DNA of 9,648 bases from Planctomycetota bacterium (GTDB lineage Bacteria > Planctomycetota > Phycisphaerae > Phycisphaerales > SM1A02): contig JAPULD010000316.1 in the NCBI GenBank assembly GCA_027295365.1, forward strand, positions 1-9,648, in the 5' to 3' direction. The notes beneath the pieces were generated by a model. That model had not been told where the DNA came from. It made no database searches and saw only the letters and a program-made list of their open reading frames with translations. Position 1 is the stretch's first letter. Each line of letters begins with the position of its first letter. Positions 1-6,111 of the stretch are shown one piece after another. The position numbers and the translations under genes are program-made.

Positions 1-382
1 GACCGTGATATCGCTGGGCCGTCAGGCGCATCTGCTCGAGTCGTGCTTCGGAAAGCGATGAGAAAACGGGGTACCAACGTCCTTGGGCCACGCCCTCCGC
101 AAGCGGCATCAGTGATTCATAGACGTTCGACCCGCGATCCGACAGCCGTCCTTGTTGCGTGAAGAGATCAAGGCCATCCTTGAATTTGACGGTGACCATG
201 TCGCGTCGGTGCAGATCGTGAAGCGTCGTTCGAAATGGTTTGTCCGGATGGTGACGAGGAAGAAGGTCTTGAGCGAACCCCCGATTGATTCCATCAATGA
301 TCAGAAAGGGGAGAAGCAGAATCGTCAGGTACAGCCATGATTCTGATTTCGAGTATGCCCATGTCGTCATCGATTTCGACAT
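1..382 (-). CDS. Hypothetical exported or membrane-anchored protein, 5' part only
   Basis: An open frame enters from the left edge; the 127 visible residues are the N-terminus and the 3' end lies outside the window. I do not recognise a family. The chain begins MSKSMTTWAYSKSESW, then has a hydrophobic stretch at about residues 16-29 (WLYLTILLLPFLII) and a small-residue site near GFAQ-D at 36-39. This fits a signal peptide, though the Asp and Arg between the hydrophobic core and that site would also suit an N-terminal membrane anchor. The rest is soluble-looking and mixed in charge, with no visible catalytic motif. I chose the ATG at 382 because CAGGA lies 6 bases upstream; the frame stays open to an ATG at 427, directly after an in-frame TAG. 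The natural composition of this frame argues it is real, and the overlapping short frames here are shadows. It is on the same strand as the dehydrogenase, 137 bases downstream of it. Confidence 0.7.
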   Translation of the reverse strand, partial: MSKSMTTWAYSKSESWLYLTILLLPFLIIDGINRGFAQDLLPRHHPDKPFRTTLHDLHRRDMVTVKFKDGLDLFTQQGRLSDRGSNVYESLMPLAEGVAQGRWYPVFSSLSEARLEQMRLTAQRYHG

Positions 383-388
383 GCGTAA

Positions 389-394
389 TCCTGG
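389..394 (-). promoter_or_regulatory. Ribosome binding site supporting the start at 382
   Basis: The minus strand reads CCAGGA, followed by 6 bases and then ATG. No comparable purine-rich site sits at a good distance before the alternative in-frame ATG at 427, so this site favours the shorter protein. Confidence 0.4.
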
Positions 395-433
395 ATCAAG
401 ATCGGGCGTGGTGAGTGCAGTATACATCTAACG

Positions 434-474
434 CTCTACGACAACGATTATTCATAACTGCGCCATTCGTAGAG
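434..474. repeat. Perfect 8-bp inverted repeat, 25-base spacer
   Basis: CTCTACGA at 434-441 is matched exactly by its reverse complement TCGTAGAG at 467-474. The arm centres are 33 bases apart, close to three helical turns. The spacer holds a smaller palindrome, TTATTCATAA. The repeat lies between the stop of the dehydrogenase gene and the start of the left-edge gene on the same strand, just upstream of that gene. It could be a pair of protein half-sites or a structured leader. No T-tract follows on the minus strand, so an intrinsic terminator is unlikely. Confidence 0.4.
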
Positions 475-519
475 GGAAAAGGCCACATTAGTGATGTCGA
501 TCAATGAATAGCCCGTGAC

Positions 520-675
520 TCAACCCCATTCTGCGAGCAGTCGGAGCAAATCTTCGACGTCGACGGCATGGTTGCCGTCGTAATCGGCTCGACAGCCATC
601 ACAAATCCCCCACTTCGCGAGCAGTTCAAGGAGATCTTCTACATCGACGGTCCCATTACAATCGAAATCGGTATC
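520..675 (-). other. Dockerin-like double repeat encoded at the 3' end
   Basis: Encodes about residues 430-481 of the dehydrogenase. Two units share the pattern D-x-D-x-N/D...V-D-V-E-D-L-L-x-L-L-A-x-W-G, with the first Asp of each unit at about 431/433 and 461/463, joined by a Cys-rich linker (ICDGC). This resembles the paired calcium-binding loops of type I dockerins. No cohesin or scaffoldin gene is in the window, so a role in surface attachment or sorting is inference. Confidence 0.7.
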
Positions 676-1965
676 GCTGATGATCTGAGTTTCAGGAACG
701 ATCTTGAAGATCTGGCCATTCCAGTCCACGATGTAAATTTCCCCATTGGCGTCTTCCCCAAAGGAGTTGATACGGCCGATCGTGAAACCGCCTCCTGGGG
801 TCAATTCCGCAGTTCGGTTGGTGAATTCATCCAGGGCTCCAGCCACGCTGGAGATGCTGAATATTTCTGCGGTACACCAGTCTCCGAAAAAGTACTCGCC
901 CTGAAGGAATGGAATTTTGCAGCCTCGGTAGCGATAGCCTCCCGTGATGGAACATCGTCCGCCGCTGTGCTGGTATTCACGGATCGGGAGCACATGCGAG
1001 ATACTGAGGCAGTGCGACTCTACGTTGAAATCATGGGTCGCTTCGTAGCAACGCCAGCCGTAATTCTCCCCACCCGAACTTGTAGAGGGCTGAAAATTGA
1101 TTTCTTCCCAGATGTTCTGTCCGACATCGGCAATGAAAAGATCGCCCGTCTGGCGATCGAAACTGCATCGCCATGGATTCCTGAGTCCATAGGCCCAAAT
1201 CTCGTCGAGGGCCGTCGGATCGCCTACGAATGGATTGCTGGCCGGGATCGCATAGGGGCTTGCGCCGTCCACGTCGATGCGAAGAATTTTGCCCAACAGC
1301 GTGTCGGTGTCCTGTCCATTCCCGATGGCGCCGTGCATGTCGTCGAAGCCGCCACCGTCACCCGTAGCGATATAGAGGTATCCGTCGTTAGGACCGAAAC
1401 CGATCCAACCCGCATTGTGATTCGATTCGGGTTGGTCGAATTCCATGATCAGCGTGCGACTTCCCGAATCGGCAACATCCGGATCGGCCGAGACGTTGTA
1501 TTGCAGGATCTGACTTTTTCCGCCTGGCGTCGTCCCCGTCGCGGAGGCATAGATGAAGAATTCGCCATTGTTCTGGTAGTCGGGATGGAAAGCCAACCCG
1601 AGCAGGCCACTCTCGCCAGAATCGAATACGGGAATTTCAAGGAATGACGCCGGATTGGTCACCCCGGTCTTGGCATTGAGGATCTTGATGGTCCCGGTGT
1701 TCGTCACGCTTCGTTGCACGATAAAGAGCCGGGTGAAATCACCTGGAGCGAAGGTGACAAAGTCGGACCCGGAAAAACCGGAGCCGATCAATTCAGTGGT
1801 AAGTGAATTGAGACCATTTGAAGCGAATGTATTGGCTACAGGGGATAGAGGCGCTGGATGTCTGTTCAAGGATGATGAACGAGCACCAGTCCATGCTTGT
1901 GCGGACAGAAAACAAATGCCAATGAAGATCAGCGCAAGAATAGTGGTAGCACTACCGGTTCTCAT
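520..1965 (-). CDS. Secreted PQQ-dependent sugar dehydrogenase (GSDH-like) with dockerin-like C-terminus
   Basis: A 481-residue exported protein of the glucose/sorbosone dehydrogenase (six-bladed propeller) family, which oxidises sugars or related alcohols with PQQ. The signal peptide covers about 1-28 (hydrophobic TILALIFIGICFL). Family motifs appear in order: GLLGLAFHPDY (121-130), HNAGWIGFGPNDGYLYIATGD (His183 is the likely catalytic base), a TLLGKILRIDVDG stretch (222-234), WAYGLRNPWR (257-266), ADVGQNIWEEI (279-289), ITGGYRYRG (340-348) and FFGDW (359-363). Several Cys (267, 306, 319, 338, 349, 364) suggest disulfides, as expected outside the cytoplasm. Residues 431-481 form two dockerin-like Asp-rich repeats ending in LLAKWG and LLAEWG, a common tail in Phycisphaerae secreted proteins. 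The frame stays open to an ATG at 2073, but I chose 1965 because GAAGGA precedes it and the signal peptide then starts cleanly. The sugar substrate cannot be told from sequence. Confidence 0.88.
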   Translation of the reverse strand: MRTGSATTILALIFIGICFLSAQAWTGARSSSLNRHPAPLSPVANTFASNGLNSLTTELIGSGFSGSDFVTFAPGDFTRLFIVQRSVTNTGTIKILNAKTGVTNPASFLEIPVFDSGESGLLGLAFHPDYQNNGEFFIYASATGTTPGGKSQILQYNVSADPDVADSGSRTLIMEFDQPESNHNAGWIGFGPNDGYLYIATGDGGGFDDMHGAIGNGQDTDTLLGKILRIDVDGASPYAIPASNPFVGDPTALDEIWAYGLRNPWRCSFDRQTGDLFIADVGQNIWEEINFQPSTSSGGENYGWRCYEATHDFNVESHCLSISHVLPIREYQHSGGRCSITGGYRYRGCKIPFLQGEYFFGDWCTAEIFSISSVAGALDEFTNRTAELTPGGGFTIGRINSFGEDANGEIYIVDWNGQIFKIVPETQIISDTDFDCNGTVDVEDLLELLAKWGICDGCRADYDGNHAVDVEDLLRLLAEWG

Positions 1966-1969
1966 ACGA

Positions 1970-1984
1970 TCCTTCTCGCCTCCT
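1970..1984 (-). promoter_or_regulatory. Ribosome binding site deciding the dehydrogenase start at 1965
   Basis: On the minus strand AGGAGG (1979-1984) is followed by GAAGGA (1970-1975), the latter 4 bases before ATG at 1965. Two purine-rich sites in front of this ATG, and a proper signal peptide directly after it, favour this start over the upstream in-frame ATG at 2073. Confidence 0.55.
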
Positions 1985-2111
1985 GAACTTTCTGGCAACA
2001 CCAAGTCCTGTTCGGAGAATCTAGGGGTTCGGTTTCCGAAATCAGACCGATAGCTTCTCAGAAGATAATTCATGTCCCTTAGGCGAACAAGAAAAAAAAT
2101 ATAAAGTCATC

Positions 2112-2150
2112 TAATAAAAGGGTTTATGGGCTTTTATGGGTCATAAAGGG
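2112..2150. repeat. AT-rich cluster of TTTATGGG/CATAAA repeats
   Basis: TTTATGGG occurs twice, at 2123-2130 and 2133-2140, exactly 10 bases apart. The second copy forms the inverted repeat TTTATG-GGT-CATAAA (2133-2147), and ATAAA-AGGG-TTTAT lies at 2114-2127. The cluster sits just past the stop of the M28 gene and 149 bases or more before the dehydrogenase start, in the most AT-rich stretch of the window, which also holds an eight-A run at 2092-2099. It could be a regulator site for the dehydrogenase gene or a weak processing or termination hairpin for the peptidase transcript. The stems are too short and AT-rich to call a firm terminator. Confidence 0.35.
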
Positions 2151-2154
2151 GGTG

Positions 2155-4290
2155 CTATTCAAAGGCACGACCCGGGATGAGTCCCGGAATCTCACTCATG
2201 ACCTGCTCCAATCGGCGAAGTGCTATGCGATATTGATCGATCTGCTCGCGAACCAGAACTTCATCCTTCGCTTCAATGGCGTATCGAAGTGCGGGCAGCA
2301 TCCAGGCGGCATAGCCAGAATAAGGGTCCGTCGCGGCATAGAGATTTCTGTACCAGGGACGCTCGGGCAGGCCTTCGTCAGACAGCCAACATTTCTCAAG
2401 ACGGAACAATCGCTGATTGACTTGTTTCTGAAAGTTCGGCGGAATCAGGTTGGTGCCAATGGCTTCGAGTAATTGTTCCTGGATGCTTTGGGACTTTACC
2501 TGGAGCCCGACCAGCCATTCCTGGAGTTGGAGGAGATCCGCCTCGAATTCAAGTTTCTTGGCCCGGGCCGCCAGATCATGGAGATGCGTGCGGCCGTCCT
2601 TGGCGTATCGTGCCATGTCCAAGGGTAGGATCGGCGCGTTGGCAAGTCGGGCTGCGAGGCGATTCACGACGCGGGTAAGCATGATGGCGGGTTCGTAGTC
2701 CTCGCCGACCGTCTTCTGGTACCACGCGATGTTGTCGTAGTTGGAGTGGTAGGCCGTGCCCGGCGCGCCGCCTGATCCGATTCCGCACGATGGAATGCCG
2801 AGATGGCAGTAGAAGCCAATATGGTCCGATCCGCCTCCCAGGTTGCCGATGCTGGGTTCATCCTTCTCGCCTCGCCACGCGTCGAACACCTTCGTTCCTT
2901 CTTCAGCTCCTGCCTGGGGGACGAGTTTCGTGACATCCATGATGAGTTGCTTGAGCGATGGTGACGCGCTGCTGTGAAAATTCGGGCCCATGGTCGCCGC
3001 ATCAAGGTTGATGTAGGCGATGACCTGATCCGTCAACTCATCTCGATATTGCTCGACGTACTCCGTCGAGCCGATGATGCCGAATTCCTCGGCTCCCCAG
3101 TTGGCGAACACGATCGTCCGGGCCGGGCGATGCCCGTCCTTCATCGCCTGGACGAAACTCTTGGCCGCCTCGTAGAGAAGCATGGTGCCGGCCAGGGGAT
3201 CGCCCGCTCCATGGCACCACGCGTCGTGATGACATCCGATATAGATTTTTTCGTCGGGGAAAATCGCGCCCGGCAGTTCTGCCAGGACATTCGCGGTCCG
3301 CGTGACTTTCCGATTCTGCTTGACCATGAGCCGCACACGTAGGTCGCCACCGGAGAGTTTGTACTCCATGGGCAAACCGCCCTGCCAGCGTTCCTTGAAT
3401 TCCTCGGGCAGCGGATCGCCATTCATGCGTGACAGGATTTCCTGCGCGGCGCCGTAGCCGATGGGTTGTACGGGAATTTTTGGCAACGCAACGGAATTGA
3501 TGTTCCGTCGTCGAGCGTCTTCCGTGGCGGGTTCAAATGGGGTCAAGGGATCGCCAGAGTAATCGAGGGCCTTGATCGAACCTCGCTGGATATAGGAGTC
3601 GTTGGCCCATCCCCCTTCGGGGTAGACATCGCCCTTCACGAATCCGCTGTCCTTGGGGTCGGTGAAAATGATCAGCCCGGCCGCCCCCGCGGCTTCGGCG
3701 AACTTCGCCTTGTACCCCCGGAAGTTCCCGCCATATCGGGCGAGCAGGATTTTTCCGTTGAGATCGATCCCGAGTTTGGCAAGGGCCTGGAAATCCTCGC
3801 GCGTGCCGTAATTCACGTAGACGATCGACGCGGTGATATCGCCCGAACCGCTGTAGGCGTTCCAGCCGATCGTGAGCGCAGGATCGTCGTCGTAGGAATC
3901 CTCAGCCAGGTCGCGTTCCTTCAAGGACAATGAAAGGTTTGCACCATCGGCGCCGGCCCCGATGACTTCCACCGCCGCGTCCTCGGGATAGGCAAGATAC
4001 GCCCAGAACTCATGCACATGGACTTCCAGACCCAGCTCGACGAACGCCTTGGTCAGACGCTCGATGTTGCGCAGGTCACCCTCGGTGCCGGCCACGTGAG
4101 GCTCGGAGGCGAAGAGTTCGTGGTAGGTTCGCAGGCTCGGGCCGGTTGGCACGGCGCTGAGGGCAGACTCCATCGCCATTTGCGCCGGGCGATCCTGGGG
4201 GGGCCACCAGCGCAGCGTGTCGTCAGACTGCGCCGAGGCAAGGGAAGTACAGGCGAGCGAGAAAACGAGGGTCAGGCAATGGGGCGTCAC
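2155..4290 (-). CDS. M28 zinc peptidase, glutamate carboxypeptidase II-like, with PA domain
   Basis: A 711-residue exported metallopeptidase with the full glutamate carboxypeptidase II layout. Signal peptide about 1-20 (ending LASA-QSDD), PA domain about 120-300 (FRGYKAKFAEAAGAAGLIIF, YIQRGS, SGDPLTP), M28 catalytic domain about 330-560, helical dimerisation-type domain about 575-711. The two-zinc site is intact: His354, Asp364, Glu401 (general base), Glu402, Asp430 and His515. The first four spacings equal those of human GCPII (10, 38 and 28 residues). The family removes C-terminal residues from short peptides. Residues that give human GCPII its taste for glutamate seem absent: no Arg pair after LGIPSCGIG, and Gly659 where GCPII has Lys699. 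So specificity is probably different. The start is GTG with GGAGA 7 bases upstream. It lies 36 bases after the active M14 gene, so the two are probably co-transcribed and share a peptide-trimming role. Confidence 0.92.
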   Translation of the reverse strand: MTPHCLTLVFSLACTSLASAQSDDTLRWWPPQDRPAQMAMESALSAVPTGPSLRTYHELFASEPHVAGTEGDLRNIERLTKAFVELGLEVHVHEFWAYLAYPEDAAVEVIGAGADGANLSLSLKERDLAEDSYDDDPALTIGWNAYSGSGDITASIVYVNYGTREDFQALAKLGIDLNGKILLARYGGNFRGYKAKFAEAAGAAGLIIFTDPKDSGFVKGDVYPEGGWANDSYIQRGSIKALDYSGDPLTPFEPATEDARRRNINSVALPKIPVQPIGYGAAQEILSRMNGDPLPEEFKERWQGGLPMEYKLSGGDLRVRLMVKQNRKVTRTANVLAELPGAIFPDEKIYIGCHHDAWCHGAGDPLAGTMLLYEAAKSFVQAMKDGHRPARTIVFANWGAEEFGIIGSTEYVEQYRDELTDQVIAYINLDAATMGPNFHSSASPSLKQLIMDVTKLVPQAGAEEGTKVFDAWRGEKDEPSIGNLGGGSDHIGFYCHLGIPSCGIGSGGAPGTAYHSNYDNIAWYQKTVGEDYEPAIMLTRVVNRLAARLANAPILPLDMARYAKDGRTHLHDLAARAKKLEFEADLLQLQEWLVGLQVKSQSIQEQLLEAIGTNLIPPNFQKQVNQRLFRLEKCWLSDEGLPERPWYRNLYAATDPYSGYAAWMLPALRYAIEAKDEVLVREQIDQYRIALRRLEQVMSEIPGLIPGRAFE

Positions 4291-4297
4291 GATCAGG

Positions 4298-4302
4298 TCT
4301 CC
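4298..4302 (-). promoter_or_regulatory. Ribosome binding site for the GTG start at 4290
   Basis: The minus strand reads GGAGA, 7 bases, then GTG. The GTG opens a clean signal peptide, so this site supports a non-ATG start for the M28 gene despite the short gap after the upstream M14 gene. Confidence 0.55.
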
Positions 4303-4326
4303 GTGGATTGAGCGTTCAACGATCGA

Positions 4327-6108
4327 TCAATCGTCAGTGTTTTCTTCATTCAGCGTGAACGTGGTTTCGATGTTCATGGTTTTCTCCGCTTCGTAACGGA
4401 GGGTGACCGATGCACCGGTCGGGCCAGTGACCAGGTATCGGAACGTGCTGCGTCCTTCGCCCGGGATTCCCGACTCATGCCTGATGATGTGCTTGCGGTC
4501 CTTCACCGTATTGATGGTGGTGTCGAATCGATCGTTGAGCCGGCCCGAGACGACCACCTGGACGCCATCGCCACTGAGGGTCAGGCGATCGGGTTGGCCG
4601 ATCTTGTTCGCGGCGGCGATCCCCGTGCGGGAGGGGATGATCTTCTCGTTGCCGATCTCGAGGGTGATCTGCCAGAGATCGTCGCCCAACGACTTCACCT
4701 CGACCCAATCGAACGAAATCTGAGGCATGTGCCCGGCATGGAACATCGTGAACGCGAAGTTGCGATGGCATCCTTCTTCGAGCATGAAGGGCGGTGTGTT
4801 GCGAGAAGAATACTTTGTGCCGCCCCCGATGAGGACACGCCCCAACGTGGGATGGTCGTACTCGGTGAAGTCGGTGAAGGTCTGGCCAAACAGGACGCGA
4901 TCCTGCCATCGCATTCGCCCTTCGCTGTCGAGGCGAGCTTCCTTGCTCTGGAGAATCTTGGCACTGGACCAAAGCTCGTTGGTGAAGGACGCAATGCCCA
5001 ACCCCTCGGCCAGCCAGTTCACAAAGCCGCCATGAACGGTGTAAAGGTCCACGTACAGGACCATGTATCGATAGAAGGGCAGCATCTCCTCGCCGGCCTC
5101 GCCAAGCTTGTCGTACATCCGCAGGTCGGATCGGGGATAGGTGTCCTTGGCATACGAGGCGCCGGGGCCACGCAGGATCATGCCGCCCGAGTTGTGATAA
5201 CTCTGTCCCGCGGCGATGTTGGGATGCGCGAGAATGAATTGACCGATGGCTTTGGTCTCGGGGCGATCGAAGGGGTAATCGCCTGCGCCGAATTGAATGT
5301 AATTGGGTTGCCAGTCGGTGGGCCAGTTGCGGTTCATGTCATAGCCGCCCGGGCCATCCTCGTTGATGCGTCCGTCGCCATCGTTGTCGATGCCTTCGGA
5401 ACCGGCTCGGGAGAGTTCACCCTTTTCGCCATCGCCCACGCGCTCGATGATCCGCGGGTCCTTGGCGTTGCGCCGGAACATGCCATTTGGATCGAATCGC
5501 CACATGCGGCCGATGTGCCCGTCGCCATCGAGATCTTCGGGGCCATCCTCATCCAGTTGACCATCGTAATCGTTGTCCGTGGGTCGCTGCCCCGAACGCG
5601 AGGAGCTGGGCGTGTTGGGTTCGTCGAACCAGTAGTCACGACCATCAGGGTTCTGCATGGGCAGGAGATAAAACGCACAACGGTCCATGAGTTTCGTCAG
5701 GGGTTCCACTTCGCCATAACTCTTGGCGAGGTACCAGATGGTGTAGAGCACGGTTTCCGCAGCCTGGACTTCGTTGCCATGGACGTTGCCGTCAATCCAC
5801 ATTGCGGGCTTTTCGGAGTCGTCACCCGTCTCGGGATTGTTGAGCGTGACCATCCACATCTCACGACCTTGCTCGGACTTCCCCAGTGATTGCAAGGACA
5901 GCAATTCGGGATAGGCCTCGACTAGTTGGTGGAGCAGGTCGGTGATCTCGTCGTAATCGTAATAGCGGTTGAACGCGATATCGACCCTCGAGGGGACTTG
6001 TTGCTGGGCGATCGCGGGACTTGTCGGGAAGATCCAGAGGACGCACAGCAGAAGAAGTTGAATTGTCTTGATTGGCGTGTTCATGATGTTGGCTCGTTGA
6101 ACTGGCAT
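4327..6108 (-). CDS. M14 zinc carboxypeptidase with acidic loop insertion, active site intact
   Basis: A 593-residue exported metallocarboxypeptidase. A signal peptide ends near AIAQQQ (34-37). The catalytic residues follow carboxypeptidase A order: His110 and Glu113 (HGNE, zinc), NPDG at 153-156, Asn259-Arg260 (MNRNW, substrate carboxylate), His305 (SYH, third zinc ligand), Tyr356 and the general base Glu378 (FTNELW). The distances His305-Glu378 (73) and Tyr356-Glu378 (22) agree with carboxypeptidase A (74 and 22). About 100 residues separate NPDG from NRN, against under 20 between Arg127 and Asn144-Arg145 in carboxypeptidase A. This insertion holds acidic loops DNDYDGQLDEDGP (178-190), DLDGDGHI (192-199) and DNDGDGRINEDGP (241-253), which look like calcium sites. 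From about 415 a beta-rich C-terminal region begins (HPTLG). The start at 6108 is 3 bases after the upstream stop, suggesting translational coupling; an in-frame ATG at 6084 gives a tidier signal peptide and is a real alternative. Confidence 0.9.
   Translation of the reverse strand: MPVQRANIMNTPIKTIQLLLLCVLWIFPTSPAIAQQQVPSRVDIAFNRYYDYDEITDLLHQLVEAYPELLSLQSLGKSEQGREMWMVTLNNPETGDDSEKPAMWIDGNVHGNEVQAAETVLYTIWYLAKSYGEVEPLTKLMDRCAFYLLPMQNPDGRDYWFDEPNTPSSSRSGQRPTDNDYDGQLDEDGPEDLDGDGHIGRMWRFDPNGMFRRNAKDPRIIERVGDGEKGELSRAGSEGIDNDGDGRINEDGPGGYDMNRNWPTDWQPNYIQFGAGDYPFDRPETKAIGQFILAHPNIAAGQSYHNSGGMILRGPGASYAKDTYPRSDLRMYDKLGEAGEEMLPFYRYMVLYVDLYTVHGGFVNWLAEGLGIASFTNELWSSAKILQSKEARLDSEGRMRWQDRVLFGQTFTDFTEYDHPTLGRVLIGGGTKYSSRNTPPFMLEEGCHRNFAFTMFHAGHMPQISFDWVEVKSLGDDLWQITLEIGNEKIIPSRTGIAAANKIGQPDRLTLSGDGVQVVVSGRLNDRFDTTINTVKDRKHIIRHESGIPGEGRSTFRYLVTGPTGASVTLRYEAEKTMNIETTFTLNEENTDD
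5350..5577 (-). other. Calcium-type acidic loop insertion in the active M14 protein
   Basis: Encodes residues 178-253. Two loops follow D-x-D-x-D-G-x-x-x-E-D-G-P (178-190 and 241-253) and a third reads DLDGDGHI (192-199). The Asp spacing matches EF-hand or thrombospondin type 3 calcium loops. The segment lies between the NPDG and NRN catalytic motifs, so it should pack next to the active-site cleft. Calcium binding is inferred from spacing only. Confidence 0.6.
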
Positions 6109-6111
6109 TGA

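Noticed and set aside
109..340. 62-codon frames on both strands near the left edge
   Set aside because: They overlap the longer edge-crossing minus-strand frame, which has a leader peptide and ribosome site.
568..1647. 359-codon plus-strand frame opposite the dehydrogenase
   Set aside because: The minus-strand dehydrogenase motifs explain this stretch fully; the plus-strand translation has no signal peptide or known motif.
1966..2073. 36-residue N-terminal extension of the dehydrogenase from ATG 2073
   Set aside because: It would place a polar, charged stretch before the signal peptide, and the ribosome sites lie in front of the ATG at 1965 instead.
2133..2147. Intrinsic terminator for the peptidase operon
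   Set aside because: The stem is six AT-rich pairs, and on the minus strand the nearest T-run is about 30 bases further on; too weak to call.
4319..4334. Small inverted repeat ACGAT...ATCGT at the end of the active M14 gene, containing GATCGATC
   Set aside because: Only five pairs, overlaps the stop codon, and the downstream gene begins 36 bases later, so neither a terminator nor an operator is supported.
4477..5889. 470-codon open frame on the plus strand, opposite the active M14 gene
   Set aside because: It is antisense to a gene with complete catalytic motifs, its translation shows no family pattern, and long antisense frames are common in GC-rich coding DNA.
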